Assembly (NCBI GenBank): GCA_964553325.1
Contig: CAZKKI010000078.1
Coordinates: forward strand, 1 to 15,583
DNA length: 15,583 bases
Source: BMS3ABIN04 sp964553325
GTDB taxonomy: Bacteria > Bacteroidota > Ignavibacteria > Ignavibacteriales > Melioribacteraceae
Direction: 5' to 3'
Below, piece by piece: positions 6,086-14,912 of this stretch. Positions within the stretch are counted from its first letter, which is position 1. The number at the start of each line of letters is the position of its first letter. The notes beneath the pieces are model-generated. The model made no database searches, was not told where the DNA came from, and saw nothing but the letters and a program-made list of their open reading frames with translations. Both the position numbers and the translations under genes were made by a program.

Positions 6086-8176
6086 TTAATTATTGATTTC
6101 GATTGTTTGCATATCTTTTTTAGCGCTTTTGGAAATAAACATTTCGAGTAACGCAAGAACCAATGCCAACATTAAGAAGTATTTCCATAATTCGGTACCG
6201 AACCTAGATTGGTAAATCAACTTTTGAAAATCATCGCCCGGTTTCAAATCGATTATCTTGCCGTTAAAGTTAATATTTTTTAATATTAAATTTAAGTCGT
6301 TTTCTTCCAAGGATGTTAAATCGGATTCTCTCGGATCGAAATTCACTGCAAAATAATCAATTAAACCGTTACCCGAATAAAACTTATAAATGCCGCTCTT
6401 ATCGGCATCCGAATAAATAAAATATTTGTTGTTTTTTTTCAAATCCAACTCAACAAATTCTTCCGAGCCGGGCTTTATAATTTTTATTTGCGGAAGTTTA
6501 ACTTTTCTTAAACCTATTTCAATCTTATCTCCGGTCTTCACATTATTTACTTTTTGGTTGACGGCACTTAAATAATATATCATTTTGTTTGTTAGCGGGG
6601 CAAATAAACCTTTTAACGGGAAATCGCTCCAACTCAATACGGGTGCAATATTAAAAAACATCAGCTTCCCGTTCCCAATATCAAACTCGCTCAAAAATGC
6701 GGATTTGTCGATTAATCTGATTATGCTTTTCCCTTTTCCCCGCGTGAAAATTTTTATGTATTTGTATATTGATGGCGAATCGAGCTTCGGTTTGAAACCT
6801 TTTCTGAACAAATTTGAAAACAAGGGATGAGTTAAATCAACGCTTTCGAACATTAGCGGTTCGTTAACCGATTCCGTTAAGGATTCGGGTACTGGAAGTC
6901 CGAGATTTTGCGCAAACCGTTTAAGTTCTTCCAAATTTGTATCGGAAGCGGGCATAAATATAATATTGCCTCCATTTCGTAAAAAGTCTTTTATCAAATC
7001 GATGTTATTTCTCGGAACGCCCATCAGCATTACTATGTCGTAGTTTTTCAGATTTCTCGAAGCTATCTTTTTCAGATTAATTTTATCGATCGAAACGGCA
7101 TCGGTTGTTTCCGGATTAATTGCAAGCTCAATAAATTCGGTATCGCCCAAATTCTCCGCCGCAAGAAGTACTTTTATTTTCTCCGGAACATAAATTGCCA
7201 AATACATTTTATTATCCCGCAAAATATCATCATCCTCAAGTTCCGCCGTAACTTCGAGCAAACCCTTTTCTTTCAAAGTTGTTGTAAGAATGTAAGATTT
7301 AGTTTGACCCGGAGCTAATTTAACCGCCGTATGTGCTTTTCTCTTCCCGTTTATGAATAACGTTACCGTTGTGTTACCGGTTGATTGGGAAGAATTGTTT
7401 TTTACCGTTATGGTGAACTCGACCGGTTTGTTAAACTCGAATATTTGATTGTTAACCTTAAAATTTGTAATGGTAAAATTAAAAACGTCTTCCGGTGGAA
7501 AACCGATTTTGTAAAATCTGCATTCATTTAAATTGCCGAATTGCGGTAATTGTTTCTCGGGTTTTTCCATAAAATTAATTTTCTGGAAATCCGAGAAAAA
7601 ATAAACTTCTTTATTAAAGTTCTTAGATTTATCAAGTGTTTCAAGAACATCAACCAAAAGGGGAATATGCTGTTTTGTTACATCCGATATTTCGGAATTG
7701 TCAATCAGTTTTTTAACGGGGTTAAATCCGGACGCCAATTTTTTTTCTTCTTTTTGGTTCGACGACGTAAACAAAACCGAAACCTCATCTCCGTCTTGGA
7801 AATTGTCCAACATTTTTTTAGCAAGTACTTTAGCTTGATTGAAGTACGTTCCGCGTTCACCGATAACACTCATGCTGAAAGAATTATCGAGCAAGAAAAA
7901 AGCCGTTGTTTTTGCGGCGGAATTGCCGAACGAAACCGACCTTATTGTGGGTCGTGCAAACGCCATTACCAGAAGTGCTATAATCGATATTCTGAGTAAC
8001 AAGAGCAACCACTGTTTAATTTTTATTCTTCTGATTTTACTTTTCTGAAGTTCTTTAAGAAAAGCAAGAGTACTGAACTCAACTTTTTTTAATCGTTTCA
8101 AATTCAGAAGATGAATAACTACCGGAATTGCAGCGGCAAGCATTCCGATTAAAACGGCGGGGTTTAAAAATACCAT
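6086..8176 (-). CDS. BatA-domain / von Willebrand factor A membrane protein
   Basis: A 696-residue membrane-anchored protein of the family combining an N-terminal BatA (aerotolerance regulator) domain with a vWA domain. Two membrane helices lie at about 7-26 and 56-75, separated by the basic loop typical of the BatA domain. The vWA domain begins at about residue 90 with MIDAS motif DNSFS (97-101) and continues to a second acidic strand FFSDFQ (194-199). An Ig/CARDB-like beta segment follows (about 235-335), then a Rossmann-like, glutamine-amidotransferase-type region with LMGVP and a glycine-rich loop (about 340-430). A final helix (about 665-685) anchors the C-terminus. In other Bacteroidota such proteins sit with a MoxR ATPase and DUF58 protein; neither is visible here. 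It precedes hflX by 11 bases. The physiological role is unknown. Confidence 0.88.
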   Translation of the reverse strand: MVFLNPAVLIGMLAAAIPVVIHLLNLKRLKKVEFSTLAFLKELQKSKIRRIKIKQWLLLLLRISIIALLVMAFARPTIRSVSFGNSAAKTTAFFLLDNSFSMSVIGERGTYFNQAKVLAKKMLDNFQDGDEVSVLFTSSNQKEEKKLASGFNPVKKLIDNSEISDVTKQHIPLLVDVLETLDKSKNFNKEVYFFSDFQKINFMEKPEKQLPQFGNLNECRFYKIGFPPEDVFNFTITNFKVNNQIFEFNKPVEFTITVKNNSSQSTGNTTVTLFINGKRKAHTAVKLAPGQTKSYILTTTLKEKGLLEVTAELEDDDILRDNKMYLAIYVPEKIKVLLAAENLGDTEFIELAINPETTDAVSIDKINLKKIASRNLKNYDIVMLMGVPRNNIDLIKDFLRNGGNIIFMPASDTNLEELKRFAQNLGLPVPESLTESVNEPLMFESVDLTHPLFSNLFRKGFKPKLDSPSIYKYIKIFTRGKGKSIIRLIDKSAFLSEFDIGNGKLMFFNIAPVLSWSDFPLKGLFAPLTNKMIYYLSAVNQKVNNVKTGDKIEIGLRKVKLPQIKIIKPGSEEFVELDLKKNNKYFIYSDADKSGIYKFYSGNGLIDYFAVNFDPRESDLTSLEENDLNLILKNINFNGKIIDLKPGDDFQKLIYQSRFGTELWKYFLMLALVLALLEMFISKSAKKDMQTIEINN

Positions 8177-8237
8177 ATAATTTCAACCTTCATTAATCTT
8201 CTCTTATTACTTTCAAAATATCGCATTCGTTCCAGAA

Positions 8238-8245
8238 CAAAAATA
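8238..8245 (-). promoter_or_regulatory. Candidate -7 promoter element for the vWA-hflX unit
   Basis: On the minus strand 8245-8238 reads TATTTTTG, an exact TAnnTTTG match, about 62 bases before the ATG at 8176. No clear TTTG is found at the expected -33 distance. It lies between the terminator of the TonB receptor gene and the vWA gene start, the place where a new promoter would be needed. Confidence 0.35.
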
Positions 8246-8352
8246 CTAAAATTGCCGGTTAGTTGATACGAAGTTTGAATAAAGAGAATCGTTAAACAAA
8301 AGACAATGTGAAGATAAAGTGAAAACGGCGAAATTATGAATTAATCGGGAAT

Positions 8353-8385
8353 AAAAAAAGCCCCTTCCGAAAAAGGAAGAGGCTT
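8353..8385 (-). terminator. Intrinsic terminator of the TonB-receptor gene
   Basis: On the minus strand AAGCCTCTTCC (8385-8375) and GGAAGGGGCTT (8368-8358) form an 11-bp stem with one U-G wobble around a 6-base loop, followed directly by a run of T residues (8359-8353). It starts 22 bases after the receptor stop codon at 8407. This is the clearest rho-independent terminator in the window. Confidence 0.9.
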
Positions 8386-8406
8386 AAAACGGAGGTTGCT
8401 AATGAA

Positions 8407-11400
8407 CTATTCAAAGAAATAACGTAAACCCAATTGCATTTGCCAACGGGAGAGGATGCTCGGATCGTCGACAAACGTTTCGGGTGCGGCATTTCTAAAG
8501 TTAAACACTGGTGCACCGTCGGGAATATTGTTATTCGGATCTTCATCGAATCTGGTTAACTCAAGCGGTGAAGTTGCCGCCGAGTTTGCCACTTTTCTTA
8601 CACCCCAATTCGAGTTAAGCAAATTCGGAACATTCAGAATATCCAAACTCAATTGGAAAGTGTGTTTTTTATTGCCCATGTTGAAAGAGAAATCTTGCAA
8701 GATTCTCAAATCGATATTGAAATACCACGGATTAACCAATCCGAATCTTTCCGCGATTTGGCCTCTGTGAGTACTTAAATATTCATCTTGTTCGATGAAG
8801 GCATTAAAGTTATTCCATTGTTCTTCGGCGGTAACGGTATTTCCGTTATCGTCGGTATAAGGATCGAAAAAGATTTCGTTTTTGTTTGCCGGAATATAAA
8901 TCAAATCGTTTCCGCCTTGCCCGTCGCCGTTAACGTCGCCCGAGTAAGTGAACGAATATCTGTTTCCACCCGCGCCGGCAAATCTGTTTCCTTCGCCGGC
9001 TTCAAAGAATAAACCGAAACTTGTAGCGAACGTTTCGTTCCATACATGGCGGTAAGTTGCCGAAGCGATTATTCTGTGTCGTTGCCCGAATTCGGAGAAG
9101 CTCAATTCCGGTTTGTTCGGATCTCCTTTAACGGGGTTACCCGACCAAAGTACGCTGGCAATCTCGGTCGATTTCATCAAGTTTTTAGCTTCCGTAAAAC
9201 TGTACGCAACAACCATATTTAATCCGAAATCGAATTGCTTTCTTAATTGTGCCGTAAAGTTCATGTGATATCCTTCGTTGGAATTATCAATTACATAAAC
9301 TCCGGCACCGCCGTCGGGATTGAGTTCGTAACCGTTTGCATCGGAGAAGTAAGGTCTGCCGTCAATCGGTAAATACCTTACCGGAGCTTTCAAATCGGCA
9401 TTTCTAACATAAATAGCGTTAATATCTTTTCCGTAAATGAACTCAAGAGTTCCCAACCATCCGTGAGGTAATTTCTGATCAATTGCCAAGTTGGTCGTCC
9501 AAACTTGCGGCCATTTGAAATCTTCCGTCATTGCGTTCAAATCGAACGATTGTTGAAGAATTGAATTTTTACCGGTTTCGATTTTTTGTCCGTTCGGGTT
9601 AAACGGGCCCCAGATATTCGGGTTTGCACCCGGATTTGAAATCACGTTTCCGACCCAAACAAATGGAATTCTACCGGTGAAAATTCCGGTACCGCCGCGT
9701 AATTGCGTAGAGCGATCGCCCGTTACATCGTAATTGAATCCGATTCTCGGCGAAAATAACGGTTGAAGTCCCGCCAATTTACTTTGATCGACAGTTTCCG
9801 GTTGATCATTCTCATCCAATAACGTTAGCGATCTGGAGAAAGGATTATCGATCGGTTCGGTGAAATACATCGGCATATCAACTCTCAAGCCAAAAGTTAA
9901 GCTCAATCTTTCCGTAGCTAGATATTCGTCTTGAGCATAAAACGATAATTGTCCCACTTCAATATTTTCGCCTTTGTAAGGACCGCTACCGATCATTCCT
10001 CTGAAATTAATCGGGTTGTTCGGATCGGTTGCCGCGAAGAATTCGGCTAACGAGGGGAACATACTTCCGTTCGGTATTCCGTCCCCTTCGAAATCCAAGA
10101 AGTAAGGCAACATAAACAATCCGTGGCGGAAAATATTAAACGAGTTGAAGAAACTGAAATATTCGAATGTGGAACCTACGGTAAACACGTGATTACCGTA
10201 ATAATAACTGAAGTTGTCGGTTATTTGAAGAACATCTTGATCCAGAATGTTATGAATCGAAAAAGGTTCATGACCCAAAGTGGTATAAGTTACACCGTTT
10301 TCCGCAATGTCAATCGTCGGAAACGGTTCGCTGAACGGATCACGGTAATCTCTAAATCTGTTGTAACTTACAAAGAATCTGTTCGCAAATGAAGATGCAC
10401 GACTGTTCAATTCGAGAGCGAACGAGTTCAATCTGTTGTTAATTCTGTATCCCGCATTTTGGAACGGTAAACTGTTTTCATTCGGTCCTCTACCGGTATT
10501 ATTCGGTGAAAGCACAAACGGATGCGGAGGAAGTTGTCTTCTTGCATCCAATCTGTTGTAACGGAAAGTCAAGTTATTGTTATCGTTAATATTCCAATCC
10601 AATTTAATCAAGAGCTTTTCGTTGTCGGTCGAATGAATATAACCTTCGTAAGGTCCGGTTTCATAATTGTAAACCTCTTTCATTCTTTGACGAATGGAAT
10701 CCATGGTTTGAGCCCGCACTCTCGATTCACCGAACACAACGTTTCCGTCCCTATCGGCGATGAAGTTCGTGCCCGGATCGTCTCTTCTTTCCAACTCACC
10801 GTTAACAAAGAAGAACAATTTGTTGGGAATGATGGGTCCGCTAACCGAAACACCCGATTGGTTAAACGACAGTGAAGGGTTAGCAATTACTTGTTGACCG
10901 CTAACCGTGTTTCCCATCAAACTTTCATTTCTCATATAACTGTAAATCGATGCTTTGAATGTGTTGGTTCCGCTTTTAGTAACGGTATTAATACCGGCTC
11001 CGGTAAAACCGCCCTCGCGAACATCGAACGGAGCAACGGAAACCGTTACTTGCTCAACTGCATCGTACGGAACAGGCTCGGCGTTCGCTTGCCCGCCCGG
11101 CGCCGGGTCGTCCAATCCGAACGGATTGTTAAAATAAGAACCGTCCAATGAGATATTATTAAACAACCAGTTTTTACCTGCAAAGCTGAAATTACCGTCA
11201 CTTCTCGGATCCATTCGAGTTAAATCTCTAGTACTTCTTTTAATAGACGGCATTACTTTAACTTCATCGGGATTGATGTACGTAGCGGCTCCGGTTCTGT
11301 TACCGTTTAGTACTTCGTCGGCTTGAGCTGTAACTTGCACCTCACCCAATTCAACCGAAGAAGATTTCAGTTTGAAATCCAAACGTAATTTTTGTCCTAA

Positions 11401-11697
11401 CTTCAAATAAATATCTTTCTGGGTTTCTTTAACATATCCCACATACGAAACTGTAACGGTGTACGGACCACCGATTTTCAAATTCGGGAGGTTATACAAT
11501 CCGTTAGTTCTTGTGGAAGCTCCGTATTGCGTTCCGCTCGGTTCGTGAACGGCTACAACGTTTGCACCCGGTAAAGGATTGCCGTCTGCATCGGTTACAA
11601 TACCGTTAATCGACGCAGTCGTTAAACCTTGGGCAAACGATACGGAGAAGTAACCACTGAGAATTAAAATAGTAAAGAATAGTTGGACTTTTCTCAT
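8407..11697 (-). CDS. Oar-like TonB-dependent outer-membrane receptor
   Basis: A 1096-residue outer-membrane protein. A signal peptide (about 1-22, ending SFA before Q23) is followed by a CarboxypepD_reg beta-sandwich domain (about 29-113, SINGIVTDADGNPLPGANV onward), a TonB plug region with the Oar-type features (about 125-250, including SLDGSYFNNPFGL and GAGINTVTKSGTN) and a long beta-barrel. It ends RYFFE, close to the aromatic-terminated last strand of outer-membrane barrels. The plug and length match the Oar family, not SusC, and no SusD gene follows. Such receptors import large or scarce substrates using TonB energy, or help with surface protein transport; the substrate is unknown. A strong AAGGAG ribosome site precedes the ATG and an intrinsic terminator follows, so it is a monocistronic, probably well-expressed gene. 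Confidence 0.93.
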   Translation of the reverse strand: MRKVQLFFTILILSGYFSVSFAQGLTTASINGIVTDADGNPLPGANVVAVHEPSGTQYGASTRTNGLYNLPNLKIGGPYTVTVSYVGYVKETQKDIYLKLGQKLRLDFKLKSSSVELGEVQVTAQADEVLNGNRTGAATYINPDEVKVMPSIKRSTRDLTRMDPRSDGNFSFAGKNWLFNNISLDGSYFNNPFGLDDPAPGGQANAEPVPYDAVEQVTVSVAPFDVREGGFTGAGINTVTKSGTNTFKASIYSYMRNESLMGNTVSGQQVIANPSLSFNQSGVSVSGPIIPNKLFFFVNGELERRDDPGTNFIADRDGNVVFGESRVRAQTMDSIRQRMKEVYNYETGPYEGYIHSTDNEKLLIKLDWNINDNNNLTFRYNRLDARRQLPPHPFVLSPNNTGRGPNENSLPFQNAGYRINNRLNSFALELNSRASSFANRFFVSYNRFRDYRDPFSEPFPTIDIAENGVTYTTLGHEPFSIHNILDQDVLQITDNFSYYYGNHVFTVGSTFEYFSFFNSFNIFRHGLFMLPYFLDFEGDGIPNGSMFPSLAEFFAATDPNNPINFRGMIGSGPYKGENIEVGQLSFYAQDEYLATERLSLTFGLRVDMPMYFTEPIDNPFSRSLTLLDENDQPETVDQSKLAGLQPLFSPRIGFNYDVTGDRSTQLRGGTGIFTGRIPFVWVGNVISNPGANPNIWGPFNPNGQKIETGKNSILQQSFDLNAMTEDFKWPQVWTTNLAIDQKLPHGWLGTLEFIYGKDINAIYVRNADLKAPVRYLPIDGRPYFSDANGYELNPDGGAGVYVIDNSNEGYHMNFTAQLRKQFDFGLNMVVAYSFTEAKNLMKSTEIASVLWSGNPVKGDPNKPELSFSEFGQRHRIIASATYRHVWNETFATSFGLFFEAGEGNRFAGAGGNRYSFTYSGDVNGDGQGGNDLIYIPANKNEIFFDPYTDDNGNTVTAEEQWNNFNAFIEQDEYLSTHRGQIAERFGLVNPWYFNIDLRILQDFSFNMGNKKHTFQLSLDILNVPNLLNSNWGVRKVANSAATSPLELTRFDEDPNNNIPDGAPVFNFRNAAPETFVDDPSILSRWQMQLGLRYFFE

Positions 11698-11702
11698 GTG
11701 AA

Positions 11703-11708
11703 CTCCTT
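11703..11708 (-). promoter_or_regulatory. Strong Shine-Dalgarno site of the TonB receptor
   Basis: On the minus strand AAGGAG lies 5 bases before the ATG at 11697. This is the best ribosome site in the window and confirms the start chosen for the receptor. Such strong sites are uncommon in classical Bacteroidia. Confidence 0.7.
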
Positions 11709-11748
11709 AATGTTTGTTAAATTAATTGTGAATTTAATTTGAAACCTT

Positions 11749-11768
11749 TTGAGGAATCCCTTGAGGAA
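11749..11768. repeat. Two direct copies of TTGAGGAA, 12-base period
   Basis: TTGAGGAA occurs at 11749-11756 and again at 11761-11768, exactly 12 bases apart, in the leader of the TonB receptor gene. It reads TTCCTCAA on the coding strand and lies 52-71 bases before the ATG. It could be a tandem binding site for a regulator, or a chance repeat; no known operator is recognised. Confidence 0.35.
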
Positions 11769-11887
11769 GGAATTCGACAAAAATTATTAAAGAATTTTCA
11801 GTCTGATTTTTAATATAATAATTTTAGAACGAAAAATGCCAATAAGAAATTGCAAGAAAATTCCGTGAACATCAAAATATCTTGATT

Positions 11888-13006
11888 TTAAGTCGTTTTC
11901 GAAAGCTTTCGATAATATTCAATTAATAATTGAATCAGCTTTTTAATCTCGAATTTCTCAATCGCCCGCATTCTCGAAGCATTTCCGAGCCGCTTGCGGA
12001 GTTCTTCCGAAACAATAAGTTGTTCGAGTTTTTTCGTTAAATCTTGTGCGTCCTTCGTTTTGAACAACAGCGAAGTTTCTCCGTTCACGGCAATATCCAA
12101 AATTCCGTTTGAATCCGAACAAACCGAAGGTGTACCTAACGCCATTGCTTCAATTAATGCTATACCGAAGGCTTCTGAGTGTGAAGGGAAAACAAAAATA
12201 TCCATCGCATCGAGTAAATCGGGGATATCTTCGCGATAACCGGTGAAGATAACAACATCACGTAATCCCAAATCATCCGCCAATTTTTTTATTTTGCTTT
12301 CGTAATTTTCTTCGCCGCGACTGGCTTCACCGACAATCAAAAATTTAAGATGGGTAAATTTGTTTCTAAGTAAACCGGCAGCTTGTAAAAATTCTTCGTG
12401 ACCTTTCCCCCAAGTAAAACGGGCAATCATCCCGATTACGATTTCCCGCTTTGTGATTCCGAATTCGCTCCGGATTTTTTCGCCGTCGGATTTGCCGGGA
12501 TTCATTTTTCCGGTATCGATTCCGTTATGTAAAATTTCTATTTTGGACTCGGGCAAGGGCGTTGTTTCAAGTAAATTTTTCTTAATAATCGAGCTTATCG
12601 CAAATACGGTATTAACTCGCTCATACAAAAATTTATGCAGTAAATCTTTTTTGTTTATAAACGATCCGACGTGCTTGGTTAGAAAAAGCGGAGTCTTCAA
12701 ACCCGATATTTTCAACGCCGGAACAATTAACCACAAATCTTTAGAAGCGTGAGTGTGAACAACGTCGTACTTTTCTTTTTTGAGCAAGCGGGTAAGTTTG
12801 AGTATTTCCAACGGATGAAAATAGCTTTTCGCCATAACCGTTTTAACTTTCATTCCGGCGGTTGTAGCCGACTCATAAATTTTCGATCCGGGATAACAAA
12901 GAAGCGTTACATCATGACCAAGATTTGCCAATTCTTTTACGGTTGTAACCGTATACATTTCCATCCCACCCCAACTTCGGGAGAGGCAAGACTGCAAAAT
13001 TTTCAT
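11888..13006 (-). CDS. Family 4 glycosyltransferase
   Basis: A 372-residue GT-B fold enzyme of family GT4, expected to act on the cytoplasmic side of the inner membrane and add a sugar from a nucleotide donor to a surface glycan or lipid-linked precursor with retention of configuration. The N-terminal acceptor domain has the glycine-rich SWGGMEMY loop (11-18) and VVHTHASKD (82-90). The C-terminal donor domain has LHNGID (159-164), ARFTWGKGHEEF (195-206, with R196 and K201 in the usual donor-phosphate positions) and the E-x7-E motif (E278 to E286) in SEAFGIALIEAMALGTPSV. Its ATG overlaps the stop of the SpoIID-domain gene by four bases (ATGA), a sign of translational coupling. The donor and acceptor cannot be predicted. 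The gene ends before the TonB receptor leader, with no clear terminator. Confidence 0.92.
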   Translation of the reverse strand: MKILQSCLSRSWGGMEMYTVTTVKELANLGHDVTLLCYPGSKIYESATTAGMKVKTVMAKSYFHPLEILKLTRLLKKEKYDVVHTHASKDLWLIVPALKISGLKTPLFLTKHVGSFINKKDLLHKFLYERVNTVFAISSIIKKNLLETTPLPESKIEILHNGIDTGKMNPGKSDGEKIRSEFGITKREIVIGMIARFTWGKGHEEFLQAAGLLRNKFTHLKFLIVGEASRGEENYESKIKKLADDLGLRDVVIFTGYREDIPDLLDAMDIFVFPSHSEAFGIALIEAMALGTPSVCSDSNGILDIAVNGETSLLFKTKDAQDLTKKLEQLIVSEELRKRLGNASRMRAIEKFEIKKLIQLLIEYYRKLSKTT

Positions 13007-14358
13007 CGGTAGATTCTGGTTATTGAAGCACCTTTAAAATAATGAAGAAGAATCTCATCGAAGTTGTATCCCATGTGACTCATAACAGCCGCACCGATTT
13101 GGCAAAGCCCTACTCCGTGTCCCCAACCGGCTCCGGTTAAAACGAATTTTTGCGGAATTTCATTTTCGTAATCGAATTTATCTACAACAAAAGCGGAGCT
13201 GTACAAATGAGTATCCGACAATATTTTCCGGATGTATAATTCTTTACCAACGGTTAATGTTTTTTTTGTGCCTATTATTTTAAGTTTTATTATCCTACCC
13301 GATTCTCCTCGTTGTACCGGCACCAAATCTATAATTTCACCGAAATCCATACCGGATTTTTCACCGATTAACTCTTTTATTTCCGTTTGCGTATATTCCT
13401 TTTTCCAGCGGTAAAAGTCTTTGGTTTCTTGGTCATAATCAAGAAGTACTTGGGAAAGAATTTTTTCATCGGTAGTGTTGCAAAAAGCCGGCGGGGCGTT
13501 ACGTATCCATTTTTGAGCGTTTTCCTCTTTAGTTAAATCCAAATCATAACCGTCGGGTTCGAATTTATAGTCAATTACTTTCGTTAAATAAGGTTTCGGT
13601 TCGGGTTCCCAAACATTTTCGAAAGGTTCCGTAATTCCGCCGCACGATTTGGAAAACCGTGTATCGCAAATTTTTCCTTCGTAGGTTAAAATCAATCCGC
13701 GCGTTTCTTGTACCGCGTTTTGCGCATTATGTGCAATCAATTTGGTGATTCCTTGGTAACGTTGACAATGATCGTCCGCGCATACATCGTATAATTTATG
13801 GTCTTCCCTATCGTACCATTTTATAAATTCCGATTCGGTTTTCTGTTCGGGTTCATATCTCATTTGCAACGATTGTAACTCTTTGCTCTTTTCCATTTGT
13901 GCCAGCAACCAACTTCTCGATATTATGGCATGAGCTTTAAGTAGTTCCTTGGGACTCGTAGCACTCATTTCCGATGAGATAACACTTGTAAGATAATTTT
14001 CGACGGGCAAAATGTTTACGGCGGTAATTTTGTTATTCTCGATTAAAAATTTAATGGAGCCCAAAAATCTCTGATTTTCTTTTTTCTCCCAATGGAATCT
14101 CTTTCCGATAATAACGTCGCGTAAAACAAAAGAATCCGATTCAAATTCTTCAGGAATAAAAAGTGTTCCGTTTTCAATTTCAATTTCTTCCTCTTCGCTT
14201 TTCAGAATTATTTTTTCCCCGTGAATATTTGCTTTGTATTTACCGTTTAAAATCAAATCACCGTCGGAAGACCTGTAATTACCGTATAAAATCAAGTTAA
14301 TTTCATCATCCGATAAAATTGCAACGCTTACTTCGGGTTCGGAAATTTGTTTTTCCAT
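13003..14358 (-). CDS. SpoIID/LytB-domain protein
   Basis: A 451-residue member of the SpoIID/LytB family. SpoIID of spore formers is a lytic transglycosylase that cuts denuded peptidoglycan; LytB relatives enhance amidases. Family features are the ILPVENYLTSVISSEM block (116-131) with the expected catalytic glutamate Glu130, AHAIISRSW (142-150), RFSKSCGGITEPFENVW (234-250) and the C-terminal GWGHGVGLCQIGA (411-423). A CADDHCQRYQG loop (193-203) has Cys193, His197 and Cys198; a zinc site is known at a comparable place in a clostridial SpoIID, so metal binding is possible. An N-terminal region of about 100 residues precedes the domain. No signal peptide is present and an in-frame stop lies six codons upstream, so the start cannot be moved to add one. 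It is the first gene of a coupled pair with the GT4 enzyme. The organism group does not sporulate, so the role must be in ordinary cell-wall or glycan metabolism. Confidence 0.9.
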   Translation of the reverse strand: MEKQISEPEVSVAILSDDEINLILYGNYRSSDGDLILNGKYKANIHGEKIILKSEEEEIEIENGTLFIPEEFESDSFVLRDVIIGKRFHWEKKENQRFLGSIKFLIENNKITAVNILPVENYLTSVISSEMSATSPKELLKAHAIISRSWLLAQMEKSKELQSLQMRYEPEQKTESEFIKWYDREDHKLYDVCADDHCQRYQGITKLIAHNAQNAVQETRGLILTYEGKICDTRFSKSCGGITEPFENVWEPEPKPYLTKVIDYKFEPDGYDLDLTKEENAQKWIRNAPPAFCNTTDEKILSQVLLDYDQETKDFYRWKKEYTQTEIKELIGEKSGMDFGEIIDLVPVQRGESGRIIKLKIIGTKKTLTVGKELYIRKILSDTHLYSSAFVVDKFDYENEIPQKFVLTGAGWGHGVGLCQIGAAVMSHMGYNFDEILLHYFKGASITRIYR

Positions 14359-14522
14359 AGAACTATCCGCTGTTTATTTACAGAAAAATGACTCTCCGGC
14401 TTAACGACCAAGCAAACACGGAGAAACCAAATATTTGATTCTCAATCTATAAAATTTTTACTGCTCGGGGAAATATTTAGCACAACCGAAATATTTTATT
14501 CGAAAAATTATTCGCCCCCGGA

Positions 14523-14852
14523 TTAAGGTTTGATTTTACCGTTAAGTTTAAAATCCTTAATTGTGTATCGTATTTTCTTATTAGGTTTGTGTTGAGGCAT
14601 TTTAATGCTTTTCGAAAAATCTGGAATGTGAATAGGCATGTTATCGAAATCGGCGCTTGCAAGTCCGTGTTTTTTGAACACAAAAAATTTTTGTCGCGGA
14701 AATTCCGGAATTTTCACTTCGCCGGGATTAGTGAACAAATGCATTTTTGTAACGGGATTACGTTCTTTATCGTCGTTTGGAACCTGAGCGAATGTTAAAT
14801 CGGAGTAGCATGAGAGCAAGATAAAAAACAAACTTAAAACTAATAAATTCAT
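14523..14852 (-). CDS. Small exported protein of unknown function
   Basis: A protein of 109 residues that I do not recognise. It begins with a hydrophobic signal-like segment (about 3-20) and either a signal peptidase I site near TFAQ or a lipobox-like LLSC with Cys15. The mature part is short, basic and proline-rich (KIPEFPRQKFF, HIPDFSKSIKMPQHKP) and ends FKLNGKIKP. I chose the ATG at 14852 because AAGAGG lies five bases upstream; a GTG at 14858 would add Met-Lys and a positive charge to the signal, but leaves no room for a ribosome site. It lies between the DUF2905 gene (60 bases upstream) and the SpoIID gene (164 bases downstream), all on one strand. Envelope location is likely; function is unknown. 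Confidence 0.65.
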   Translation of the reverse strand: MNLLVLSLFFILLSCYSDLTFAQVPNDDKERNPVTKMHLFTNPGEVKIPEFPRQKFFVFKKHGLASADFDNMPIHIPDFSKSIKMPQHKPNKKIRYTIKDFKLNGKIKP

Positions 14853-14912
14853 TTTCACCTCTTGTAAAGTTTTTAATTTTACAGAAACATATTTTGCTTT
14901 GTTCCCCCAATT

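Noticed and set aside
7550..7999. 149-codon plus-strand open frame antisense to the vWA gene
   Set aside because: It lies wholly within a well-supported conserved gene, its product is low-complexity and resembles no family, and no ribosome site or promoter supports it.
10522..10875. 117-codon plus-strand open frame inside the TonB receptor gene
   Set aside because: It is antisense to the conserved plug and barrel region with no independent evidence.
8407..11697. SusC of a polysaccharide utilisation locus
   Set aside because: The plug and overall length match Oar-like receptors, and no SusD, glycoside hydrolase or sensor gene is adjacent.
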